From: Neomegalonema perideroedes DSM 15528
Lineage (GTDB): Bacteria; Pseudomonadota; Alphaproteobacteria; Rhodobacterales; Rhodobacteraceae
DNA length: 64,000 bases
Reading direction: 5' to 3'
Assembly: GCF_000374145.1 (NCBI RefSeq)
Contig: NZ_KB893653.1
Span: forward strand, 789,633-853,632
This document shows, one piece after another, positions 42,752 to 51,490 of the stretch. The notes under the pieces are model-generated. The model ran no database searches, had not been told where the DNA came from, and worked only from the letters and a program-made list of their open reading frames with translations. Every line of letters starts with the position of its first letter. The first letter of the stretch is position 1. The position numbers were made by a program, and so were the translations under genes.

Positions 42752-45520
42752 TTACTTCAGCCGCGCCATGAGCGCCTCGGCCTCGGCGCGCGCGGAGAAT
42801 TGCGCGCTTTCCGCCAGCACCTTGCCGAGCAGCGCGCGCGCTTCGGCGGTCTGTCCGGCCTGATGCAGGGCGTAGGCGAGGTGATACCGCGCGTCGGCGT
42901 TCTCGGAAGAGGCGTCGACGGCGGCGCGCAGCACCTCCAGACCCCGGCGCAGGCGTCCGTTCTGCACCAGCAGCCAGCCGTAGGTGTCGGCGACTTCGGG
43001 CGAGGCGGCGGCCACGTTGTAAGCGCGCTCGGCGTAGTCGAGGGCGTCATGGCGGCCGAGCTCATGGCGCAGCCAGGCGAAGTTGTTCAGCGCGGCCGGA
43101 TTGGCCGGATCCAGCGCCAGAAGCCGCAGATAATCCACTTCGGCCTTTTCGAGCTCGCCCACGCTCTGCAGGCTCATGGCCCGGACCATCAGCGCGCGGC
43201 GGTCGTCCGGCGAACGGCCGAGCCAATCGGCGAGCCCTTCGAAGGCGGCGGCCTCTTGTCCGGCGCGGCGGCGGGCGGAGAAGAGGTCCAGCGCCAGATC
43301 CGAGTCGGGCTTGGCCTGATAGGCGGCGGCGAGCCGCTCGACGGCCTTGCCCGGCGCGCCGAGCCGCAAGAGGGCGTCGGCGCCGAAGCGGGCGGCGGCC
43401 ACAGGGTCTTGCGCCTTGAGCGCCTCGGCGGCGGCGAGGGCGCCCGCCTGATCCTTCTCGCGCACGGCCAGATCGACCAGCGCGCGGGCGATGAGCAGAT
43501 CCTGCGGAGCTTTGGCGCGGGCCTCGGTCAGCACCTTGCGGGCGGCGCCGAGGTCGCCTTTGTCGAAATGGGCCTGAGCCAGCATCACCGCCGAGCGGGG
43601 TTCGTTCGGTTGGGCCGCGGCGAGGCGGCGGGTGGCCTCCAGCGCCTGATCTCCGGCTTGGGAGTCGCGCAGGGCGGCGGCGGCGAAGGCGAGGGCGGCG
43701 GGATCGCTGCTGGATTGCGAGAGGCGATAGGCCTCGCGGGCGGCGCCTTGCTTGTCGCCGCGCAGGAACTTCAGCCGGATCAGAGCCTCCGAAAGCTCGA
43801 AGGAGCCGCCCGGCTCGGCCTCGACGCGCTTCTGCAGGAAGCTTTCGGCCTCTTCGCCGCGTCCGGCCTCGGAGAGGCCGATGGCGTAGCGCAGCGCGAT
43901 TCCGGCGTCTTCGGGCTTGGCGGCGGCGGCGCGTCCGAGCCGGTCCAGCGAGGCGGCGGGATCCTGCGCCATCTTATCCAGCGCTTCGAGCATCTGAAGC
44001 GTGGCGTCGAAGCCGGGGTCCACGGCGAAGGCGGCCTCCAGCGTGGCGCGCGAGGCTTTGAGGTCGCCGCGGGTCTCCTGCACGCGGGCGAGCAGGTTCA
44101 GCGCATGGACGTTGCGCGGGGCCTTGGCGACCACGGCCTCGGCGACTTCTCCGGCCTTGTCCGGGGCGCCGATGCGCAGCAGCTCCACGCCCTTGAGGAT
44201 CTCGCGCCCGAGGGCGGCGTCCGCCACGGCGTTGGGCCCGACGCCCAGCAGCGCCAGAGCGCTTTCAGCCTCGCGGGCGGCGAGGACGTGGTTCATGCCC
44301 GCCAGCCGGCGCAGCTGCTCGATGGCCTCCTGCGGGCGGTCGGCGACCACATAGGCGCCCGCCAGATGCCGCCGGGTGGTGAGGCTCTGAGGCTGTTCGC
44401 GCTGAAGCTGGCGTTCGAGGATCTGAGCCGCCGAGAGCGGCTGTCCGTTGCGCACGCGCACCATGGCGAGCGCGCGCTGGGCCTCGGAGTTGGCGGGGTT
44501 CATCATCACATAGCGGCCGAGGAAATGCTCGGCCTGCCCGAGATCGCCCTTGCGGTATTTGATGAGGCCGCCGAGCAGCATGGCGGGCGGGAAGGCCTCG
44601 AAGATCTGCTGAATGCCGTTGAATTCCTGATCCGCCTTGGCGAGGTCGCCCTCCGCGAAATAGATGGCGGCGCGCAGATAGCCCACGATGGGATCGCGCG
44701 GCGACAGCTCCGCGACGCGGGAGGCGTCCTGCTTGGCGCCGTCGAGATCTCCGGCGGTGAGCCGGGCGCGGGCGCGGGCGGTGAAGGCGTGGGCGTTGGT
44801 GGGCAGCAGGTCGATGGCGCGGTCGAAGGCGGCGAAGGCGCCGTTCATGTCGCCGCGGGTGAGCGAGACCTCGCCGAGCATCATCCAGCCGGGGGCGTAA
44901 TCGGGGCTCCCCTTCAGGATGGCGTCGAGCGCGAGGATGGCGGCGGGCTCGTCGCCGCGCAGAACCGCCACGCGCGCGAGGCCGTAACGGGCCTCGATGC
45001 GGTTGGGCTCCATCTCCAGAGCGGCCTTGTAATGGGGCTCGGCGAGATCGGGCGCGACGCGGGCGATCTGGGCGGCGCCGAGGGTCAGGCGCTTGCGGAT
45101 GCGCATTTCGGGCGTGGCGGCTTCGAGCGTGACGGTCTTCACGGCGTCGTCGAAACGGGCCTGGCCCATGAGCGATTCGGCGAGGAGGATCTGAGCCTCG
45201 TCCGCGCCGCCGAGCTCGAAGGCGCGGCGGAATTCGGTTTCGGCGGAGCCGGGGGTGTTGGTGGAGAGGTAGATCTTGCCGAGCAGAATGCGCGCTTCGG
45301 GATCGTTGGGCGCCGATTGCAGGGCGTTCTTGGCCTCGATCATGGCCTCGCGATAGCGCTTTTCCTCAAAGAGCTTGGCGGCGCGGTCATAGGCGGGTTT
45401 GGCGGCGGGATCCACGGCGGCGTAGGCGGCGGAGGGCGCGAAACCCGGCCCCGGAGCGCCGAAATAGGCGGCGGCGGCGAGAAGGGCGACCAAGCCGGGG
45501 CGACGGGAGCGCAGGGTCAT
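42752..45520 (-). CDS. Large periplasmic TPR-repeat protein, PrsT/PEP-CTERM-system type
   Basis: The 922-residue protein has a Sec signal (1 to about 34, ending SAAYA) and is then almost entirely tetratricopeptide repeats, for example AKLFEEKRYREAMIEAKNALQSAPNDPEARILLGKIYL and the last TPRs near LALDPANPAALNNFAWL. Architecture and length resemble the TIGR02917 (PEP-CTERM system TPR lipoprotein, PrsT) family that accompanies exopolysaccharide/exosortase loci. Unlike that family's name, no lipobox Cys is seen. It would act in the periplasm as a scaffold for polymer assembly or export. Upstream on the same strand is an XrtA-type amidotransferase gene, which supports the link; no exosortase is in the window. 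Confidence 0.8.
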   Translation of the reverse strand: MTLRSRRPGLVALLAAAAYFGAPGPGFAPSAAYAAVDPAAKPAYDRAAKLFEEKRYREAMIEAKNALQSAPNDPEARILLGKIYLSTNTPGSAETEFRRAFELGGADEAQILLAESLMGQARFDDAVKTVTLEAATPEMRIRKRLTLGAAQIARVAPDLAEPHYKAALEMEPNRIEARYGLARVAVLRGDEPAAILALDAILKGSPDYAPGWMMLGEVSLTRGDMNGAFAAFDRAIDLLPTNAHAFTARARARLTAGDLDGAKQDASRVAELSPRDPIVGYLRAAIYFAEGDLAKADQEFNGIQQIFEAFPPAMLLGGLIKYRKGDLGQAEHFLGRYVMMNPANSEAQRALAMVRVRNGQPLSAAQILERQLQREQPQSLTTRRHLAGAYVVADRPQEAIEQLRRLAGMNHVLAAREAESALALLGVGPNAVADAALGREILKGVELLRIGAPDKAGEVAEAVVAKAPRNVHALNLLARVQETRGDLKASRATLEAAFAVDPGFDATLQMLEALDKMAQDPAASLDRLGRAAAAKPEDAGIALRYAIGLSEAGRGEEAESFLQKRVEAEPGGSFELSEALIRLKFLRGDKQGAAREAYRLSQSSSDPAALAFAAAALRDSQAGDQALEATRRLAAAQPNEPRSAVMLAQAHFDKGDLGAARKVLTEARAKAPQDLLIARALVDLAVREKDQAGALAAAEALKAQDPVAAARFGADALLRLGAPGKAVERLAAAYQAKPDSDLALDLFSARRRAGQEAAAFEGLADWLGRSPDDRRALMVRAMSLQSVGELEKAEVDYLRLLALDPANPAALNNFAWLRHELGRHDALDYAERAYNVAAASPEVADTYGWLLVQNGRLRRGLEVLRAAVDASSENADARYHLAYALHQAGQTAEARALLGKVLAESAQFSARAEAEALMARLK

Positions 45521-45580
45521 GGAGGTCAGGTCTCCGCTTGAGATCCGTCCGGCTGGAGAGGCGCGACGGAAGGAATGGGC

Positions 45581-45606
45581 GAGGATTCCGCCGAATGAGA
45601 ATCCTC
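45581..45606. promoter_or_regulatory. 8-bp inverted repeat carrying two GANTC sites
   Basis: GAGGATTC (45581-45588) and GAATCCTC (45599-45606) are separated by 10 bases, 61 bases upstream of the TPR gene's start. Each arm contains a GANTC word, the CcrM methylation site. A TTGACG on the minus strand (45618-45613) precedes it, but the matching -10 is poor. It could be an operator or a methylation-sensitive promoter element. The remaining gap to 45729 shows nothing else. Confidence 0.35.
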
Positions 45607-45729
45607 CGAATGCGTCAAAAACCTACGCCTTTGGATTTAAGGAGCGCTTAAAGCGATCTCCAGCCGCGCCGCTCCGGCCTCGCATCGTGAAACCGCGTAA
45701 AAAGAGAGGCTTAGAGCTTTGCGCCGGCC

Positions 45730-47619
45730 TCACTTCCCCGGAAGGCGCGCTAAGCGGGCCTCCAGCATGAGGCAGGCCCACAGCGCGCGGCTATGGTCGC
45801 GGCGCTCCTCGAAGGTCTCGCGGCTCAGGCGGCCCAGCGCGGCGAGGTCCAGCCAGGGCCCGAGGGCCTCGCTGCGGGCCATGGCCTCGACGCGGCCCCG
45901 CAGCGGCCCCATGAGCCAGGCCTTGAGCGGCGGAACGAAGCCGCGTTTGGGGGCCTTGAGGATCTCCGGGGGCGCATAGGGCTCCAGAGCGGCGCGCAGA
46001 ACCCGCTTGCCGGAGAAGCCGTCCAGCTTGAGCCGCGTCGGCAGCCGCGCGGCCCAGAGCGCCAGATCCTTGTCGAGCAGCGGATTGCGCGCCTCCAGCC
46101 CCACGGCCATGGAGGTTCGGTCCAGCTTGACCAGCATCCGCCCCGGCAGCCAGGTCGTGAGGTCGGCGTATTGAGCGCGGGCCAGAGGGTCGTCGGTCTC
46201 CGCCTCGGCGAGGGCCTTGCGCAGGAGATCGGCGGGATCATGATCCTTGAGACGGGCGCGCAGCGCGGGCGAGAGCAGGGCGCGGCGGGTGGGTTCGTCC
46301 ATAATGGCGGTGGCGCGCAGCAGCCCCGCCGCCTGATCTCCCGCCAGAGCCTCCAGCGTGGCCCCGGCCCGGAGCGGTCGCGGCAGAGCCTCGCCGCGCG
46401 GCCAGATCCGGGCGAGTCCGCCGAAGAGCGGCCCGCGCAGGCTCAAAGGCAGCAGGGATTTCGCCCTCTCCTCGCGCAGATGGAAGGGATAGCGGCGATA
46501 GCCTGCGAAAACCTCGTCTCCGCCGTCGCCGGAGAGCGCGGCCTTCATGCGCCGCGCCGCCAGACGGCAGACCGCCAGAGTCGGCGCGGCGGAGGGATCG
46601 GCGAAGGGCTCGCCGAAGATCGCGGCCAGCCCTTCGGGATCGGCCATGGCTTCGGGATCGGCCTGCTCGACGAGATGCTCGGCTCCCCAGCGCCGCGCCA
46701 TGAGCGCGGCCGCCTCGGTTTCGTCGAGATCGGGGTCCGCGAATCCCATGGTGCAGGCGGTCAGCGGCGTTCCGCGCGCCCGGCTGGCCATGGCGAGGGC
46801 GGCCCCGCTGTCGAGCCCCCCGGAGAGCAGAACGCCTAAGGGCGCGTCGGCGACGAGCCTTTTGCGCACGGCGGCGTCGAGCAGGGCGTCGAGCTCTTCG
46901 GCGGCTTCGGGGAGGCTGCGGCCCTGATCTTCGGGATGGATGCGGATGCGCCCCCAGCGCCGGGATTTCGGCCTTGGGCGTCCTCTGCGCCAGATGAGCA
47001 GCGAAGCGGGCGGCAGCTTTTCGAGCCCCGCATGGAGCGCGGTGGAATCGGGCACATAGCCATAGGCGAGATATTCGGCGAGAGCCTCTTCGCGCAGACC
47101 GGGAGCTTGATCCAGACCGGCGAGGAGGGCGTCGGCGTCCGAGCCGAAGAGCAGCTTGCCGCCGGTCTCGGCGAGATAAAGCGGCTTCTTGCCCCAGAGG
47201 TCGCGCATGAGGACCAGCGTCTCGGCCTCGGCGTCCCAGAGCCCGACGGCGAAGAATCCGTCCAGCTTTTCAGGCAGAGCCTCGCCCCATGCGCGCCAGC
47301 CATGGAGCAGGACTTCCGTGTCGCAATGGGTGCGGAACTGCGCGCCTTGGGCCTCCAGATCGGCGCGCAATTCGCGGAAGTTATAGATCATGCCGTTGAA
47401 GACCACGGCCAGCCGCCCGTCTTCGCTGAGCATGGGCTGGGCGCCGCCCGCCGGATCGATGATCGCCAGCCGCCGGTGTCCGAGCGCGAGTCCGGGGGCG
47501 AACCATGCGCCTTCGCCGTCGGGACCGCGCCGGGCTATGGCGTCGGTCATGGCTTTGAGGCGGGCGGGGGGGACGTCGGCTTCGCCCCGCGCGTCGAAGA
47601 TCCCAGCGATTCCGCACAT
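45730..47619 (-). CDS. Asparagine synthase-like amidotransferase, XrtA/PEP-CTERM type
   Basis: The enzyme has a class II glutamine amidotransferase domain with nucleophile Cys2 in MCGIAGIFDARG (start at 47619 rather than the ATG four codons earlier), VFNGMIYNFRELR, and a C-terminal ATP-pyrophosphatase domain with GVLLSGGLDSGAALAM and ALSGDGGDEVFAGYRRY. The length is 629 residues. Segments such as HLREERAKSLLPLSLRGPLFGGLARIWP and LKLDGFSGKRVLRAALEPY resemble the amidotransferase of XrtA exopolysaccharide clusters more than AsnB of asparagine synthesis. Amidation of a sugar or peptide is therefore likely; simple asparagine synthesis remains possible. Confidence 0.82.
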   Translation of the reverse strand: MCGIAGIFDARGEADVPPARLKAMTDAIARRGPDGEGAWFAPGLALGHRRLAIIDPAGGAQPMLSEDGRLAVVFNGMIYNFRELRADLEAQGAQFRTHCDTEVLLHGWRAWGEALPEKLDGFFAVGLWDAEAETLVLMRDLWGKKPLYLAETGGKLLFGSDADALLAGLDQAPGLREEALAEYLAYGYVPDSTALHAGLEKLPPASLLIWRRGRPRPKSRRWGRIRIHPEDQGRSLPEAAEELDALLDAAVRKRLVADAPLGVLLSGGLDSGAALAMASRARGTPLTACTMGFADPDLDETEAAALMARRWGAEHLVEQADPEAMADPEGLAAIFGEPFADPSAAPTLAVCRLAARRMKAALSGDGGDEVFAGYRRYPFHLREERAKSLLPLSLRGPLFGGLARIWPRGEALPRPLRAGATLEALAGDQAAGLLRATAIMDEPTRRALLSPALRARLKDHDPADLLRKALAEAETDDPLARAQYADLTTWLPGRMLVKLDRTSMAVGLEARNPLLDKDLALWAARLPTRLKLDGFSGKRVLRAALEPYAPPEILKAPKRGFVPPLKAWLMGPLRGRVEAMARSEALGPWLDLAALGRLSRETFEERRDHSRALWACLMLEARLARLPGK

Positions 47620-47683
47620 GCGCGCCCCCAAGGCTGAAGAAGGCGGCCAGCATGGCGGGATTTGGTCAAGGATCGGTCAAGGC

Positions 47684-48406
47684 TTAGCTCTCGGCGTAGC
47701 CCGCCCATCCCCGGAAGGTCAACCCGGCGTAGAAGAGGGCGACGCCGGAGAATCCCGCTTCGCGGAGCATGGCTTCGTCCTCCTCCGGCGAGAGGACGGA
47801 AAGCCGGGTCGCCATCGCTTGCGCCGAGGTCTCCGCCTTGGCGGGATCGACTCCGGCGAAGGCGAGATGTCGCGCGATCCACAAGGATTTCTCGGCCTCG
47901 CCCTGCGGGAAGCTGAGATGCGCGACGACGAAAGGCGCTCCGGGCTTCAGGCGGCGGCGGATCGCGCGGAGAGTCTCCAGCCGTTGCGCGCGCGGGACGA
48001 AATGCAGCGTCAGCAGACAAATTCCGCCGTCGAAAGGCCCTTCCGGCGCGGAATCGACATAGCCGTGAATCAGGCGCGTCCGGGCGTTCAGCGGCCCAAG
48101 CAGATCCTCCGCCGCCTGAAGCATCTCCGCCGAGGGATCGACGCCGTCGAAGCTCCATCCGGCGTGGTCTTCCGCGAGAGCCTTGATCTCCAGCCCGCCG
48201 CCCGCGCCGAGGACCAGCAGCCGCCCTTGCGCCGGAACGCGCTCCGCCAGCAGCAGCGAGGCCATGCGATGCAGAGCGGCGAAGCCGGGGACTTGTCTGG
48301 GCGGCCCTTCGGCGTAGGCGCGGGCGTGAGCCGCGCGAAAGGCTTCGGAGGCGGAGTCGGAGGCGGGGGCGGAGGCGGAGGCGGGAGGCGGCTTGTCTGA
48401 GCTCAT
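47684..48406 (-). CDS. Class I SAM-dependent methyltransferase
   Basis: A 240-residue methyltransferase with motif I VLGAGGGLEIKAL, motif II FDGVDPSAEMLQ and a motif IV-like GICLLTLHFV. The first 20 residues are low-complexity Ser/Ala/Pro from a GGAGGCGGAG-type repeat (48347-48390), so the true start may be later. The substrate is unknown. It lies between the amidotransferase gene and tRNA-Gly on the same strand, within a stretch of surface-glycan-type genes, but nothing in the sequence proves that role. Confidence 0.78.
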   Translation of the reverse strand: MSSDKPPPASASAPASDSASEAFRAAHARAYAEGPPRQVPGFAALHRMASLLLAERVPAQGRLLVLGAGGGLEIKALAEDHAGWSFDGVDPSAEMLQAAEDLLGPLNARTRLIHGYVDSAPEGPFDGGICLLTLHFVPRAQRLETLRAIRRRLKPGAPFVVAHLSFPQGEAEKSLWIARHLAFAGVDPAKAETSAQAMATRLSVLSPEEDEAMLREAGFSGVALFYAGLTFRGWAGYAES

Positions 48407-48528
48407 AAGCCTTGGTGGCTCAGGCCGCGCGGGGCGTCAAGCTCTGAGGAATAGGAGGGCGCGACCCGCCCCGCAGAGGGCGATTTCAGATCGAAAGAAT
48501 TGTTTTCGCAGGGAGTTCGGCGCCGAAT

Positions 48529-48602
48529 TGGAGCGGGCAGCGGGAATCGAACCCGCACGAGCAGCTTGGGAAGCTGCCAGGCTACCACTACATCATGCCC
48601 GC
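48529..48602 (-). tRNA. tRNA-Gly(CCC)
   Basis: On the minus strand, acceptor arms GCGGGCA and TGCCCGC pair, followed by discriminator T and encoded CCA. The anticodon stem GCAGC/GCTGC holds the loop TTCCCAA, giving anticodon CCC. The T-arm reads GGGTTCGATTCCC. Confidence 0.97.
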
Positions 48603-48618
48603 GATTCGCCTGTCCGAG

Positions 48619-48647
48619 AAGCTAGCGCCCTCGTTCTTCGGGCGCAA
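48619..48647 (-). promoter_or_regulatory. Promoter of tRNA-Gly
   Basis: On the minus strand, -35 TTGCGC (48647-48642), a 17-base spacer and -10 TAGCTT (48624-48619) lie 16 bases before the tRNA. The interval also has two copies of GCGCCCTC(A/G)TTCTTC. Confidence 0.5.
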
Positions 48648-48653
48648 GCGCCC

Positions 48654-49412
48654 TCATTCTTCTTTCAGCGCCGCGGGTCGGAAGCGCCGCCGCGCCCGCA
48701 TGGCGCGGAGCTTGTCGCCCATGAGCCGCCTTTGCTTGCGCCATCCATAGAGCAGGCTGCGCCGGGCGGTCTTGCGCACGGAGGCCCCGATGTCGCTCTC
48801 GGCCCCGGTGGTGGTCGCGAGCGGCGGCTTGAGCGCCAGACCTCCGCCTTCGCGCGTGAGCCATGCGCGGAGGAAGTTATCCACCGGAGCGCCGATCCTC
48901 CCGCCGCCGACCTTGAGGAACTCCTCCGCTCCGGCGCGCGACCAGAGCAAGGCGGTGGTGGTCATGGGGAAATAATGGGCGCCGTAAAGCTCATAGCGTC
49001 CGAAGCTGCGGATCGGCGTCGCGATCTTGAGCTTCTGCGCCGCCAGATGGACCAGCCGCCAGCCGGATTTCTCCCGCAATGCCGCCGTCAGCTCCCCGAG
49101 CTTTTCGCTGAAATCGGGCTCCAGCTCTACGTCGTCCTCCAGAACCACGCCCATGGGCGCGCCCGTCGCGAGGAGGCGCCGCGCGCAATCCAGATGGCTG
49201 AGATAGCACCCGACTTCTCCGCCGCGCATCACGCGGCCCATATGCCGCAGCGAGGCGGCTTCGTCGTAAAGCGGGAGGCTGCGCACGTCTCGTCCGCGCC
49301 CGTCGAAGGCGGGGACGCGCTCGAAGGCGAGCCCCTGCGCCCGCAGGCTTTCGGCGGCGTGGGCCAGACGGTCGTCGCTGCCGTCGAGATTGATCAGGTA
49401 GAGAGGAATCAT
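48654..49412 (-). CDS. Glycosyltransferase family 25 (LPS/surface glycan)
   Basis: The 252-residue protein has the GT25 start IPLYLINLDGSDDRLAHAAESL, EVGCYLSHLDCARRLL, and the metal-binding VVLEDDVELEPDF. ALLWSRAGAEEFL and APVDNFLRAWL fit the acceptor side. Members add galactose or other sugars to lipooligosaccharide or to protein-linked glycans. The C-terminus is strongly basic (RKTARRSLLYGWRKQRRLMGDKLRAMRARRR), suggesting membrane association. Its start overlaps the stop of the preceding glycosyltransferase by 4 bases, so both are one unit. Confidence 0.9.
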   Translation of the reverse strand: MIPLYLINLDGSDDRLAHAAESLRAQGLAFERVPAFDGRGRDVRSLPLYDEAASLRHMGRVMRGGEVGCYLSHLDCARRLLATGAPMGVVLEDDVELEPDFSEKLGELTAALREKSGWRLVHLAAQKLKIATPIRSFGRYELYGAHYFPMTTTALLWSRAGAEEFLKVGGGRIGAPVDNFLRAWLTREGGGLALKPPLATTTGAESDIGASVRKTARRSLLYGWRKQRRLMGDKLRAMRARRRFRPAALKEE

Positions 49413-50206
49413 GAGAGGAATCCGTCGCGCCGCGCTTCCTCGACGAGCCGCGCCACATAGGAGCCTTCCGGAGCCCGGCCTCCATGCTGGCGCGCGAGGT
49501 GCTGGCGCAGTTTATTGGCCCAGAGATGCAGGCCGTAAGCCTCGGACGGAATTCGGGCCGGCTCCAGCCCCTCCGGATCGCAGAAGCGCGCGACCTCCTC
49601 CATAGGAACGGCGTAGAAGGCGGAGGGCGGCAGAGCGTGGCGGATCTCGCCGGTTTCGCGCAAGCTCCGCGTCAGAGCCTGCGGCCCGACGGAGCCCCAA
49701 GGCCAATGGCTGATCGGCAATCCTCCGGCGAGCAGGCTCCGCCAGCCGTAGCGCAGCCGCTGGAGGCCCTTGAGATGGGGGGGCAGGCCGCGCGTTTCGG
49801 GCTTATAGGCGGCCAGCGCCGCCAGCGCGGGCGAATCCTGCGGCAGCCCCAGCACGGCCGAGCCGACGACCTCCGCGGTCTCCATGGCGAAGACATGCTC
49901 GGAAGGGAAGCCGAAGGGCTTCAGCGCGATCATGTCGAGATCCGACCAGATCGCGCCCGTCTTGGCGATGAGCGCATAGCGGAAAAGATCGGAATGCAGC
50001 GCCGGACTGCCGGACTTATGCCGCACGATGGGATCGCCGGAGAGGATTTCGCCCGCATCCGCGACCTCGACGCCGCGCGGCGCTCCGGCGAGGGGGCCAT
50101 AGGCGTAGAGCTTCACCCGGTGGCCTTGCCGGGCGAAGGACCAGAGGCTGGCGATTTCAAGATCCTGCAGGCGCTCGCCGATCCAGAGCGTCGCGATTTG
50201 GCGCAT
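49409..50206 (-). CDS. GT32-like glycosyltransferase (DXD sugar-binding type)
   Basis: A 265-residue protein with the sugar-binding DXD region ALHSDLFRYALIAKTGAIWSDLDMIALKP, as in Och1/Gly_transf_sug and capsular glycosyltransferases. It starts MRQIATLWIGERLQDLEIASLWSFARQGHRVKLYAYG, a typical family beginning; the frame extends to 50272 without conserved sequence. GLHLWANKLRQ near the C-terminus is also characteristic. It is coupled to the GT25 gene. The donor sugar cannot be predicted. The 149-base gap upstream shows no gene. Confidence 0.85.
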   Translation of the reverse strand: MRQIATLWIGERLQDLEIASLWSFARQGHRVKLYAYGPLAGAPRGVEVADAGEILSGDPIVRHKSGSPALHSDLFRYALIAKTGAIWSDLDMIALKPFGFPSEHVFAMETAEVVGSAVLGLPQDSPALAALAAYKPETRGLPPHLKGLQRLRYGWRSLLAGGLPISHWPWGSVGPQALTRSLRETGEIRHALPPSAFYAVPMEEVARFCDPEGLEPARIPSEAYGLHLWANKLRQHLARQHGGRAPEGSYVARLVEEARRDGFLS

Positions 50207-50355
50207 GATGTGCGAGGCTCCGGCGGGATGGAGAAACGCCCGCGTCGCGCCTTCTTCGGCGCGGGGCGTCAACGGAGGAAGGAGGATCGCGCGAAACCCG
50301 GAGCGCGTCCAGAGATCCTTTCGAGCCCCCGGGCGGCGCGCTTGGGGGCTCGCGC

Positions 50356-50820
50356 TTAGGGCGTGACGTCGAGCCGGTCGGCCATGCGCTCCATCTGCTC
50401 GGCGGCCTGACTGAGCAGATCGGCGACCATGATCTCGATCTCCGCCATGCGTTCGGGCGTGACGAGCGCGTCCTCCGCGGCTTGCTGCGCGGAGGGGGGG
50501 GGCGCAGAGGGCGGCGGCGCGGAAGGGGGGGGCGCGGCGGCGGCGGCCCGGGCGCGGCTGGCCGAGGCCTTGATGCGCAGATCGCTCACCTGCGCCTCCA
50601 GCTCATGGATGCGGGCCTCCGCCTCGCTCAATTCGTCGGCGAGCATCAGCCCGGAGAGCAGCATGAGCCGCGCCTCGTTGGGGGCGATTCCGGCGCCGCG
50701 CGCGATGGCGGCGGCGTGGCGGTCGAGCCTTGCGCCCAATTCGCCCAGATGCGGCTCTTGCCCGTCCTCGCAGGCGACGCGGTAGGCCCTGCCGTTAATT
50801 TCGAGATTCACTTCAGCCAT
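50356..50820 (-). CDS. zapA: Cell division protein ZapA
   Basis: ZapA crosslinks FtsZ filaments at the division ring. The 154-residue protein has the ZapA globular head ([58 protein letters not shown]) followed by a coiled coil. It carries an unusual insert, three tandem PPPSA units (about residues 97-112), then a predicted C-terminal helix. The insert is encoded by G runs of 9 (50494-50502) and 8 (50525-50532) on the plus strand, places where slippage could shift the frame. It overlaps the coiled-coil gene upstream by 8 bases. Confidence 0.9.
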   Translation of the reverse strand: MAEVNLEINGRAYRVACEDGQEPHLGELGARLDRHAAAIARGAGIAPNEARLMLLSGLMLADELSEAEARIHELEAQVSDLRIKASASRARAAAAAPPPSAPPPSAPPPSAQQAAEDALVTPERMAEIEIMVADLLSQAAEQMERMADRLDVTP

Positions 50821-51115
50821 GATGCGCGGGCCCCAGACTGCGGCGCAATTCGGAGATCACGGCGTCGATGCGCCCGAGCGCCTCTTTGCGCAGGCCGGAT
50901 TCCTCGCTTTGCAGCTCCAGCGCGGCCTCAAGCTCCCGGGAGAGGGATTCATGCTGGCCGCGCAGCCGACGCAGCTCCTCCAGCAGCATTTCGCGCCGCT
51001 CCTCCGGATCTCCGGCGGCCGCGAGGGCGTCGCGGCGCTCCATGGCGCCTTGAAGCCGTCTCAGCGCGACGGTGAAGCGCGCCGTCGCCGCTTGCAGAGC
51101 ATCTCCCTCGGCCAT
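50813..51115 (-). CDS. Small coiled-coil protein, DUF4164/ZapB-like
   Basis: A 100-residue, highly charged, all-helical protein ([56 protein letters not shown]). Its place directly before zapA, with an 8-base overlap, matches the small DUF4164 proteins next to zapA in alphaproteobacteria. A role as a ZapA/FtsZ partner like ZapB is an inference. It ends with GPAHHG, not a conserved motif. Confidence 0.75.
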   Translation of the reverse strand: MAEGDALQAATARFTVALRRLQGAMERRDALAAAGDPEERREMLLEELRRLRGQHESLSRELEAALELQSEESGLRKEALGRIDAVISELRRSLGPAHHG

Positions 51116-51490
51116 GCGTCCCCGCTTGTCATCCGCATTCCCCGACCCGTCCCCCTCCCGTCCCCGGAGCGGAGTCTCGAATCGAACCTTTCGACGTGCT
51201 TAACACGCGCCCCCCCGCCGACGCCAGAGCGACGCCGCGGCGCCCCCCTTAAGGCGTCCTTGCGGGCCTTTCCGCACAGGCTTCGGAGCGGCGTTGCGCG
51301 GGCCGTCCGGGCGGGTCTATACAGGGCCGCCTTTCGGAGGAGGGGGCTGAGGCCCTCCGCCCGGAGTCTTGCGGCTTTCTGCGGAGTTCCGCTTCAGGAG
51401 GCTCGCCTTTACTCTGCCGGGCCGGAAGGCGTGTGGAGCGTTCAGGACGGAGGCGAGGGGCCTTCGCGGCGCGTGCAAGGAGGATGCATC
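51116..51490. other. Divergent intergenic region between the zapA unit and gap
   Basis: This 375-base gap contains promoters for both sides. I see no convincing gene: reading frames across it are extensions of the gap frame. The only recognisable element is the candidate gap promoter at 51294-51323, which implies a leader of about 160 bases. Confidence 0.5.
51294..51323 (+). promoter_or_regulatory. Candidate promoter of gap
   Basis: -35 TTGCGC (51294-51299), an 18-base spacer and -10 TATACA (51318-51323). The -35 matches that of tRNA-Gly. Confidence 0.4.

Noticed and set aside
42728..45541. A 937-codon plus-strand frame opposite the TPR gene
   Set aside because: It mirrors the TPR repeats, has no signal peptide or domain, and the minus-strand gene has a good signal peptide and family match.
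48529..48602. tRNA-Gly as an integration site for the glycan block
   Set aside because: I found no integrase and no duplicated tRNA 3' end within the window.
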